DNA from: Pseudohongiella sp.
Lineage (GTDB): Bacteria > Pseudomonadota > Gammaproteobacteria > Pseudomonadales > Pseudohongiellaceae
Assembly (NCBI GenBank): GCA_030652635.1
Contig: JAUSPW010000594.1
Location: 1 to 11,701, forward strand
DNA: 11,701 bases
Direction of reading: 5' to 3'
In this document: piece by piece, positions 1 to 5,629 of the stretch
Layout of the letters: every line of letters starts with the position of its first letter
Position numbering within the stretch: position 1 is the stretch's first letter
The notes under the pieces: model-generated
Told to the model about the DNA's origin: nothing
The model's input: only the letters and a program-made list of their open reading frames with translations
Databases searched by the model: none
Made by a program: the position numbers and the translations under genes

Positions 1-720
1 CATGGCGTTGCAATAGCAACGTTGTTTTTGTCAGCCGATTTGCTCAAGTCAGGACGACCCAACACCCGACTTCAGTCAGCTATATTGGTGTCTGGACTGC
101 TTCTCCCAGCACTCGCTTTGTGTGGCTTGGTGTTTAGCAGCGGCGCTGCCGCAAAAGCTGGACTCAAAGATGTGCTGGAAAACGCCGCGATGTTGCATTG
201 GCTGCCATGGTTACAGGTGGGGGCAGTGACAAGCACAATTTTGCTTACCAGAGCCTGTTATCTGTTATTCAATCTTCAGAAAAAAGCGAAAGCAGAGCCA
301 ATTCCACGTCAGCGTTTATTGATTTGGGCGTCCATGAGTATGGTGCCAGTATTACTGCCATGGTTATGGTCGCCGATGAACCAGGCCTTGCAGAAAACAC
401 TGGTGGTTTACAAACTCGTGGAGCTCAGTTGGCCGATTGCATCAGGCTTGGCCATAGCCATCTTTGTCATCTGGCGCGGTTGGCAGCTGCCGGCTTTTCT
501 GGCTCATATGAGCAATCCGTTTCTGCGTTACTCAATACGGTTTACGCGGCGATCTAAAAAGGCTTTGTTGCCGGCATTTGATGTGAGCCTGAGTACCAAG
601 CGCTTTCGGGCTGCCGAGCGACGTATGAACCGGTACTGGCAAGGTGGCACCGTAAACCGCAGTGCCGCTTTATTGGTGGGCTTCATGCTGGTGGCGGCAG
701 TTTTTATGCTTGTGTTATAA
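1..720 (+). CDS. Complex-I-like proton-translocating membrane subunit (NuoL/MrpD/HyfB-like), C-terminal part
   Basis: The frame is open from base 1, so the 5' end lies outside the window; a TTG at 22 is only an internal Leu codon. The visible 239 residues start HGVAIATLFLSADLL, resembling the His-containing helix of proton-antiporter subunits. A segment GLVFSSGAAAKAGLK follows, matching the 'G-L-P-x-T-x-G-x-x-A-K' loop seen in NuoL/HycC/MrpD-type proteins. About six hydrophobic segments are visible (roughly residues 3-14, 24-46, 58-85, 103-120, 139-155 and 219-239), with a basic stretch between the last two. Family members carry protons across the inner membrane in complex I, membrane hydrogenases or Na+/H+ antiporters; which of these applies cannot be decided from this fragment. 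The gene ends with TAA 44 bases before the next gene on the same strand, so co-transcription is possible but the two functions are not obviously linked. Family assignment is fairly secure, the specific complex is not. Confidence 0.7.
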   Translation, partial: HGVAIATLFLSADLLKSGRPNTRLQSAILVSGLLLPALALCGLVFSSGAAAKAGLKDVLENAAMLHWLPWLQVGAVTSTILLTRACYLLFNLQKKAKAEPIPRQRLLIWASMSMVPVLLPWLWSPMNQALQKTLVVYKLVELSWPIASGLAIAIFVIWRGWQLPAFLAHMSNPFLRYSIRFTRRSKKALLPAFDVSLSTKRFRAAERRMNRYWQGGTVNRSAALLVGFMLVAAVFMLVL

Positions 721-764
721 GAAAACCCGGTTTATCCAATTCCATTCATATAAAGGTTCACAAC

Positions 765-2054
765 GTGGCAACCCATTACGCTCGCCTGACATCAGGTTTG
801 ATTGCAGTTTTAATGTTTGCATCAGTTGATGCGGTTTTTGCTGATGATTCACTGGATGCGCTTGCTGAGCGTTACGTAAAACTGTCGCTGGCCTTTGGCG
901 AAATTGACAGCCACTACGTTGATGCTTACACCGGGCCAGCTGAGTGGCGAGAACAGGCGCGTGCGGCGGCGTTGCCTTTGTCAGTTCAGATGACAGCGGC
1001 CGCGGCGCTCACCACAGAGTTGGGTGCGGCTCAGGCCGACGCAGGTGAAGAGGCACGACTGGTGCAATTGCAGCGTAATGTGCTGGCGCTCAGCACGCGT
1101 ATGCGCATGGCCAATGGTGAGCGACTGTCATTTAATGAAGAAGCGGCGCTGCTGTACGATGCGGTGCCACCGGACTATGACTACGCGGAATTTGATGCCG
1201 CTTTGGTCGAACTGCAAGCATTGTTGCCGGGCGATGCGCCTTTAGGTGACAAGGTGCAGGCCTTGCGGGAAAAATTGATTGTGTCGCGCGACAAAGTACC
1301 TGCGGTAATGGAAGCTGCCATTGCAGAGTGCCGTGCACGCACCGTCGCGCGTTATGAGCTGCCAGCGGATGAACGCTTTGATCTGGAGTTTGTCACCGAT
1401 AAACCCTGGAGCGGCTATAACTGGTATCAGGGCAACAACCGATCGCTGATTCAGGTGAATCTGGATCAGCCGTTCCTGATCACACGTGCATTGGATCTGG
1501 GCTGCCATGAAGGTTATCCCGGCCACCATGTGTGGAATCTTTACGTCGACAACCGCTTTGTGAAAGAAAATGGCTGGCTGGAATACCAGGTGTTTCCATT
1601 GTTTGCGCCGGCCAGTCTGTTTGCTGAAGGATCAGCAAATTATGGTGTTGAATTGGCATTTCCCGGCGACACCCGTCTTGCCTATGAGCAGCAGATGCTA
1701 TATCCCATTGCGGGCCTGAATCCTGATGATGGTGCGCAATTTGAAGCCGTCAGCACCTTGATGAGTAAACTGGGCAACGCCCGCACACAGATCAGTCGCG
1801 ACTATCTGGATGGCAAAATCACGCGTGAGCAGGCGATTGAACTGGCCATGAAGTATCGCTTTTTATCCCGCTCGCGCGCCGAACAAAGTTTTGATTTTGA
1901 TGATACCTATCGGGCTTATGTCATCAATTACACGTTGGGACTGGACATTGTGCGTGACTACATCGGGCGACATGCGGACAGTGATGAGGCACGGTGGGCA
2001 GTATTTGAGGCATTGTTAAAAACGCCTACCGCAGCGAGTGATCTTGTGGAGTGA
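765..2054 (+). CDS. Secreted DUF885-family metallopeptidase-like protein
   Basis: The start is GTG at 765, chosen because AAAGG (752-756) sits 8 bases upstream and the resulting N-terminus is a clean signal peptide (hydrophobic core about residues 9-24, likely cleavage after VFA at about residue 26). The mature protein would be periplasmic or exported. Residues 248-255 read HEGYPGHH, the hallmark of DUF885 proteins, which resembles the zinc-binding motif of gluzincin peptidases. A second conserved acidic site follows at FAEGSANYG (E288), the expected place for a third metal ligand. The C-terminal part is helical and ends in TGA. At 429 residues it is shorter than the roughly 550-600 residues common in DUF885, so it is a compact member. 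DUF885 proteins are usually called peptidase-like and substrates are mostly unknown; activity is inferred from the motif only. It converges with the minus-strand gene ending at 2067, leaving 12 bases between stop codons and no evident hairpin terminator. Confidence 0.8.
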   Translation: MATHYARLTSGLIAVLMFASVDAVFADDSLDALAERYVKLSLAFGEIDSHYVDAYTGPAEWREQARAAALPLSVQMTAAAALTTELGAAQADAGEEARLVQLQRNVLALSTRMRMANGERLSFNEEAALLYDAVPPDYDYAEFDAALVELQALLPGDAPLGDKVQALREKLIVSRDKVPAVMEAAIAECRARTVARYELPADERFDLEFVTDKPWSGYNWYQGNNRSLIQVNLDQPFLITRALDLGCHEGYPGHHVWNLYVDNRFVKENGWLEYQVFPLFAPASLFAEGSANYGVELAFPGDTRLAYEQQMLYPIAGLNPDDGAQFEAVSTLMSKLGNARTQISRDYLDGKITREQAIELAMKYRFLSRSRAEQSFDFDDTYRAYVINYTLGLDIVRDYIGRHADSDEARWAVFEALLKTPTAASDLVE

Positions 2055-2066
2055 TGTAAACAGCCT

Positions 2067-2390
2067 TCACTCAGCTTTCTCTGCGGTTGCGTTTTGTGCA
2101 CGCAGTGACTCAAGTATAGGTTTAAGCCGTTTACGTCTGAAAGCGGCATACATGATAGTGGTAGCTAGAACTGTTGGTGCCGGGCTCAATTTAAGGTATT
2201 GATGAAGCCATTCAGGAGAGTTTGGCAGCAACTCTGTTAAAGCTGCCGGAACCAGGAAAAATGCAAAAAACGAAACTGTTAGACAAATCGGGAAAAGCAG
2301 ATGAAAAAAAGTGGCGCCTCTACCCCGCGAAGCTTGCCGAATTGCCATCTGCATCATTAACTTTTCTTTCTCACGGGTAGAGGCGCCCAT
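2067..2390 (-). CDS. Small two-helix membrane protein; candidate immunity protein for the adjacent peptide
   Basis: I do not recognise a named family. The 107-residue product has a basic, Met-rich N-terminus (MGASTREKEKLMMQM), a first hydrophobic helix at about residues 27-52 (FFHLLFPICLTVSFFAFF and onward), a short polar loop with the sequence PEWLHQYLK, a second, weaker helix at about 69-83, and a basic C-terminal tail (FRRKRLKPILESLR). ATG at 2390 is preceded by AGGA with 8 bases of spacing. It lies 54 bases downstream of the GG-leader peptide gene on the same strand, so the two can share one transcript. Small, basic, two-to-four-helix membrane proteins encoded directly after class II-type bacteriocin genes are very often their immunity proteins. 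That role is an inference from position and topology, not from sequence similarity. Alternatives are an accessory membrane protein or an unrelated hypothetical gene. Confidence 0.6.
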   Translation of the reverse strand: MGASTREKEKLMMQMAIRQASRGRGATFFHLLFPICLTVSFFAFFLVPAALTELLPNSPEWLHQYLKLSPAPTVLATTIMYAAFRRKRLKPILESLRAQNATAEKAE

Positions 2391-2444
2391 TTCAATTTTC
2401 CTATTGCTTTAAAAATTCTTGTTTTATCAATAAGTAAAGTCAAT

Positions 2445-2708
2445 TTACCATTTGACTACGTGGCATGCCTCGCCATCATCAAAATACAAGCGGTCAGATC
2501 CTCCTGTTGCTAATGAATACCCTATATTGGCAGTTGTTCCCAACACGAAACCAGCAAATGCGCCAATTATCGAACCTGCTGGTCCTGCTATTGAAAAGCC
2601 CACAGCTAAACCAACAGCTGCACTTGAGTAGCCTATGGCGATATCCATGGGATCGATATCACTGCCACCGGAAATCAGCGTTACTTCTGAAGAATTAAGT
2701 TCTCTCAT
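2445..2708 (-). CDS. Double-glycine leader bacteriocin-like peptide precursor with glycine-zipper core
   Basis: The 87-residue precursor begins MRELNSSEVTLISGG, a canonical double-glycine leader (pattern M-[RK]-E-L-N-x-x-E-[VIL]-x-x-[IV]-S-G-G) of the kind cleaved by the C39 peptidase domain of peptide-exporting ABC transporters. Cleavage after G15 would release a 72-residue product starting SDIDPMD. The core is a long Ala/Gly-rich hydrophobic stretch (about residues 23-67) with glycines or small residues every four positions: G33, G37, A41, G45, G49, G53, G57. This GxxxG ladder is typical of two-peptide (class IIb) bacteriocins and of other pore-forming or membrane-inserting peptides. The C-terminus is polar and carries the only Cys (C82). 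Translation is well supported by AAGGAG (2720-2715) 6 bases before ATG. A two-helix membrane protein follows 54 bases downstream. No exporter is in the window. Bacteriocin activity is an inference; another GG-exported, surface or signalling peptide is possible. Confidence 0.8.
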   Translation of the reverse strand: MRELNSSEVTLISGGSDIDPMDIAIGYSSAAVGLAVGFSIAGPAGSIIGAFAGFVLGTTANIGYSLATGGSDRLYFDDGEACHVVKW

Positions 2709-2828
2709 TTCAAACTCCTTTTCGATAAATTTTGAGGGCCATGCAATCTTTTTGTAGCATATGAAAAGGTGGTTAGTTGTTTTTTTTTAGAAGAAAGTGT
2801 TGTTCCTGCTTCCCAGTCGAACCGCCAA
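2709..2828. other. AT-rich intergenic region upstream of the GG-leader peptide
   Basis: This 120-base stretch separates the stop of the hydrolase gene from the start of the peptide gene, both on the minus strand. It holds the strong Shine-Dalgarno AAGGAG of the peptide gene (2715-2720, read on the minus strand) and a run of nine T on the plus strand (2780-2788), which is nine A on the coding strand. I see no convincing hairpin terminator for the hydrolase and no clear sigma-70 promoter, so the peptide may be read from the upstream gene or from a promoter I cannot recognise. Confidence 0.5.
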
Positions 2829-3860
2829 TCAATTCCCCTGAATCTTACCGCCCGACGCACTCACCATCAGTGACACGATAGTATCCATAATGTTCGGTTC
2901 AAACCCCTCAGTATGCCCCTTGTCTATGCGCACAACGTCGGCAATCACACGTCCTTCATCACAACCCGGGTATTCATATACCTGAGCCGTGCCCGGTCGT
3001 GGCAATAACCCCCACTCGCGGGTGCCGGGATTCTGGCTGCGACTGTCGTAGGTGTTGCCGGCCTCCGTGTCGACCACGTCATCACGGCGTACACGGGCAC
3101 TGCAGTTATAGCGTTGCGCCAGCGCGGAGTTGTCCGGCAGTGACACAATTTCGTACTCGCCAATTGCGTAAATATGCGAAAAGTGACAGGCGGGTTCTGC
3201 GGGAGGTGTTGCTGCCGGGTTTGCTGCAGGTGTTGCAGCAGGCGCTGCCGGCGGTGGCGCATCTGCCTGACGAGGACGTCCCGCATTTGGCGAACGTTGT
3301 GGCGCACCGCCTAATCGTCCACCGGACAGGCTGGCAAAACCATCTACTTTGTTCTCAAAAAATTCGGTACAAATCAATCGACGGGATGTCAGTCCGCCCT
3401 GTGAGTGTCCGGCCAGCCAGAAAGAGCGGATATTGTCCTTGCCCACAGCCTCCGTCACGGTTGTCACAATATTCTGCAGATACTGATCGTCTTCCGGGCG
3501 CCACACCGCAGCGGGAGAGTAGGGCGTCGCAACAACCAGACGATACTTTTCTTTTAACTCCCACGCCGGGAAATAGGCATGCTGATACGCCGTGTTGGAA
3601 CCGCCGCCATGCAGATTGAGGATAAAGGTCACCGCTTCGCCCGGTCGCAGATCACAAGGATAATCCAGCACCCAGGTACGGCTGGTTGCCAGATCGGTGA
3701 CCGGTGCATTGACCCCGGGGGTACATGCGCTGCCCAGCAATTGCATATGTTCCTGCGCCTGCGCGTGATGACTCAAAAACAGACCTGGCAGCAGCCCAAG
3801 TGTCAGGGCAAACGCACTGGGCAGCGGCATTGTGCGAGATTTGAAGGGGTTCATTTTCAT
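2829..3860 (-). CDS. Secreted alpha/beta-hydrolase (esterase / PHB-depolymerase-like)
   Basis: I chose ATG at 3860 (343 residues): GGAG lies 10 bases upstream and the product begins with a typical signal peptide (MKMNPFKSR, hydrophobic core, cleavage after AQA at about residue 35). A TTG 81 bases further out (3941) also has a GGAG, but it would put 27 extra residues before the signal. Residues 84-87 are HGGG, the oxyanion-hole turn. GHSQGG holds the nucleophile S153. H316 in DKGHTEGF is the likely catalytic His. The third member is less clear: at the usual Asp position the sequence reads GEYEIVSLPD, so E237 or D243 may serve. Six Cys remain after signal removal, compatible with periplasmic disulfides. 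Residues about 185-223 form a low-complexity Pro/Ala-rich insert between nucleophile and acid. The fold resembles CE1-type feruloyl/acetyl esterases and polyhydroxybutyrate depolymerases; the substrate cannot be read from sequence. It is divergent from the glucan synthase gene across 278 bases. Confidence 0.78.
   Translation of the reverse strand: MKMNPFKSRTMPLPSAFALTLGLLPGLFLSHHAQAQEHMQLLGSACTPGVNAPVTDLATSRTWVLDYPCDLRPGEAVTFILNLHGGGSNTAYQHAYFPAWELKEKYRLVVATPYSPAAVWRPEDDQYLQNIVTTVTEAVGKDNIRSFWLAGHSQGGLTSRRLICTEFFENKVDGFASLSGGRLGGAPQRSPNAGRPRQADAPPPAAPAATPAANPAATPPAEPACHFSHIYAIGEYEIVSLPDNSALAQRYNCSARVRRDDVVDTEAGNTYDSRSQNPGTREWGLLPRPGTAQVYEYPGCDEGRVIADVVRIDKGHTEGFEPNIMDTIVSLMVSASGGKIQGN
3192..3308 (-). 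repeat. Low-complexity Pro/Ala-rich coding insert in the hydrolase
   Basis: This segment encodes residues 185-223 of the hydrolase (numbered from the 3860 start). Its core is built only of Pro, Ala, Thr, Asn and Glu (PPPAAPAATPAANPAATP). At DNA level it consists of imperfect repeats of a GC-rich word resembling GCTGCNGG and GCAGGTGTT, the pattern left by replication slippage. It sits in a surface loop position after the GHSQGG nucleophile strand, so it probably forms a flexible linker or lid extension. Confidence 0.6.
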
Positions 3861-3927
3861 AAACGGCAGTCTCCGCAAAATTATTGTTGTGCTTGATGAA
3901 TGTTGGGAAATCTTTTTGGTGTACGGA

Positions 3928-3945
3928 AAAGTTGATAACAACTTT
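3928..3945. promoter_or_regulatory. Inverted repeat AAAGTTG-ATAA-CAACTTT, possible operator
   Basis: Two perfect 7-base arms flank a 4-base centre. The site is 68-85 bases upstream of the hydrolase ATG at 3860, a usual place for a repressor or activator site, or a hairpin in the 5' leader. There is no T-run on either side that would make it a terminator. The role is inferred from symmetry and position only. Confidence 0.35.
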
Positions 3946-4057
3946 ACTCCGAAAAATGCAGTTCGACAAACAGCAGGGCTCTATCAGCAAGTCGTGTCCA
4001 ATATTCAACGAGAATGCAATCTGAGTCCCTTGAGCTAATGTACGTGAACGCACAGAA

Positions 4058-4077
4058 GTAAATCGACAATGATTTAC
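4058..4077. promoter_or_regulatory. Inverted repeat GTAAATC-N6-GATTTAC, possible operator
   Basis: Two perfect 7-base arms are separated by GACAAT; the centre-to-centre distance of 13 bases is somewhat long for one helical turn. The site lies 61-81 bases upstream of the glucan synthase ATG and is not followed by a T-run. It could bind a dimeric regulator or form a leader hairpin. No regulator family is recognised. Confidence 0.35.
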
Positions 4078-4138
4078 CTTGAGATGCTCCTATACGTGAT
4101 ATGCATCCTGCGCAGCGTTCTACTGATGTAACTACTAG

Positions 4139-5629
4139 ATGAAATCATGGATAAATAGACTATCAAGGTATTTGACTGATTGGCACAAGCTTTTTCCAGG
4201 TCATCAAAAGCTCGAAGAGTTGAGTCCCTTGCGGGCGGAATTATTGAGTGTGGATCAACTGGTTGCCTACGGTAAGACCTTGGCAGCAAAACACACACTG
4301 AGTCATACCTTACATCTGGATCATCTGCTCAAACGCTTGGCCGAAAACGAGCAAGCATTGGATGGAGCCTGTGAGTTGCTCACCATCGCTGTAAAGGCGA
4401 AACGGCGTATTGCCCCCGCTGGGGAATGGCTGCTGGATAATTTCTATCTCATTGAAGAGCAAATATCTACTGCGCGCCGACATCTTTCCAAGGGCTATAG
4501 TCGTGAGTTACCACGTCTAGCCAATGGTCACTCGGCGGGACAGCCTCGCGTCTATGACATGGCACTGGAAATCATTTCTCATGGTGATGGCCGTGTTGAT
4601 GAAGAATCCTTGTGCATGTTTGTTCAAGCCTATCAGACCGTGACATCGCTGACGCTGGGTGAGCTGTGGGCAATTCCAATCATGCTGCGCTTGGCGTTAA
4701 TCGAAAATCTTCGACGAGTGGGGGTCAGTATTTCCACCGCGCGTTACTGTCGTAATGATGCGCAAGAGTGGGCGAGCAAAATGATAGCCACGGCAGAAAC
4801 TGATGCCAAAAGCTTGATTCTGGTGATTGCGGATATGGCGCGTTCTAATCCTCCGTTGACCACCCCTTTTGTGGCAGAGCTGGCACGTCGCCTTCAAGGT
4901 CATGGGCCTGCGCTCGCTATGCCATTAACCTGGATAGAACAGCGCTTGTCTGAAACGAGTCAGACTATCGAACAGATGGTGCGCACAGAGAACCAGCAAC
5001 AAGCCGCAGAGCAGGTGTCTATCAGTAACACCATCGGTAGCCTTCGGTTTTTAGGGGCATTGGATTGGCGTGAGTTTGTGGAAAGCATGAGCGACGTGGA
5101 ATTCGTTCTGCAAAAAGATGGTGCTGGTGTTTATCCCTTGATGAACTTTGCGACACGCGATCGCTACCGTCATGTCATAGAAAAACTCGCAAAAAAAAGT
5201 AGCCTGTCTGAGGCAGAGATTGCGCGCGAAGCCGTTCGATTGAGTGTAGGTGGAATGGCGATTGGTGATGCAGAACCCACAGCACATGTGGGCTATTACC
5301 TGATTGGTGATGGGTTTATGCAACTTTCAAAGGCCGTGATCAAGCGTAAGTTTAGTGTTGTTTGGACACGCAAAAATACACAGAGGCTTTGTTGGGTCTC
5401 CTACCTCGGCAGTATCTTGTTATTAACACTTCTGTTCAGTCTCTTTCCCATAGGCAATTTTCTGGTTGCTGGCACCGTGCTCTGGCAGCAATTACTATTT
5501 AGCGTTGTATTACTGGTTGGGGTTGGTCAGTTCGCTGTGGCACTGGTGAATTGGCTAACGACTTTACTGGTGGCCCCAAAACACTTGCCGCGTATGGACT
5601 TTGATAAGGGATTGCCGGCAGCCGTCTGA
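4139..5629 (+). CDS. ndvB: Cyclic beta-1,2-glucan synthase, N-terminal part ending at a premature TGA
   Basis: The 496 residues match the N-terminal region of NdvB/ChvB proteins, including the signatures SPLRAELLSVDQL (about 29-41) and LLDNFYLIEEQISTARRHL (about 98-116), both highly conserved in this family. Two membrane helices lie at about 420-438 and 441-478, followed by the conserved cytoplasmic link PKHLPRMDFDKGLPA. In complete homologues this runs straight into RTLVVVPT; here the Arg codon is TGA (5627-5629) and the next codons read TFVVIPTLL in the same frame. ATG at 4139 is the only plausible start: an in-frame TAG directly precedes it and the conserved family sequence begins about 28 residues in. 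It has no recognisable Shine-Dalgarno. On its own the fragment has no catalytic domain. The full enzyme sits in the inner membrane and makes cyclic beta-1,2-glucan from UDP-glucose for the periplasm, used in osmoadaptation and host interaction. Confidence 0.88.
   Translation: MKSWINRLSRYLTDWHKLFPGHQKLEELSPLRAELLSVDQLVAYGKTLAAKHTLSHTLHLDHLLKRLAENEQALDGACELLTIAVKAKRRIAPAGEWLLDNFYLIEEQISTARRHLSKGYSRELPRLANGHSAGQPRVYDMALEIISHGDGRVDEESLCMFVQAYQTVTSLTLGELWAIPIMLRLALIENLRRVGVSISTARYCRNDAQEWASKMIATAETDAKSLILVIADMARSNPPLTTPFVAELARRLQGHGPALAMPLTWIEQRLSETSQTIEQMVRTENQQQAAEQVSISNTIGSLRFLGALDWREFVESMSDVEFVLQKDGAGVYPLMNFATRDRYRHVIEKLAKKSSLSEAEIAREAVRLSVGGMAIGDAEPTAHVGYYLIGDGFMQLSKAVIKRKFSVVWTRKNTQRLCWVSYLGSILLLTLLFSLFPIGNFLVAGTVLWQQLLFSVVLLVGVGQFAVALVNWLTTLLVAPKHLPRMDFDKGLPAAV
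5627..5629 (+). other. In-frame TGA interrupting the glucan synthase reading frame
   Basis: Codon 497 is TGA, between GTC (Val) and ACC (Thr). NdvB homologues have Arg at this place, and CGA to TGA is one C-to-T change at a CpG. The frame is identical before and after, so this is a substitution, not an indel. The base after the stop is A; this is not one of the strong readthrough contexts I know. TGA also ends the DUF885-type gene and the small membrane protein gene, so the code is not altered. Confidence 0.9.

Larger units (their letters stand above)
3861..4138. promoter_or_regulatory. Divergent intergenic regulatory region (hydrolase / glucan synthase)
   Basis: This 278-base, AT-richer stretch separates two genes read outward, so promoters for both must lie here or further upstream. 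It contains two perfect inverted repeats, listed separately. I could not find a sigma-70 promoter with good -35 and -10 boxes at proper spacing for either gene. The glucan synthase side has no good Shine-Dalgarno sequence, whereas the hydrolase side has GGAG 10 bases before its ATG. Confidence 0.5.

Noticed and set aside
2465..2698. 77-residue open frame opposite the GG-leader peptide gene
   Set aside because: The minus-strand frame has a strong ribosome site and a recognisable leader; the opposite frame has neither.
2999..3619. 206-residue open frame on the + strand opposite the hydrolase
   Set aside because: It is antisense to a gene with clear catalytic motifs and a signal peptide, and its Cys/Arg/Pro-rich composition is typical of a shadow frame.
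4022..4231. Exact 11-base direct repeat TGAGTCCCTTG at about 4022 and 4221
   Set aside because: The second copy is within conserved coding sequence, there is no third copy and no wider similarity, so chance is the simplest explanation.
5190..5200. Run of eight A in ndvB as a possible frameshift site
   Set aside because: The reading frame is the same before and after it and the protein sequence stays conserved, so no shift is needed.
5627..5629. Selenocysteine or a reassigned TGA codon
   Set aside because: Arg, not Cys or Trp, is expected here; TGA serves as a normal stop in neighbouring genes, and no selenocysteine insertion hairpin is evident.
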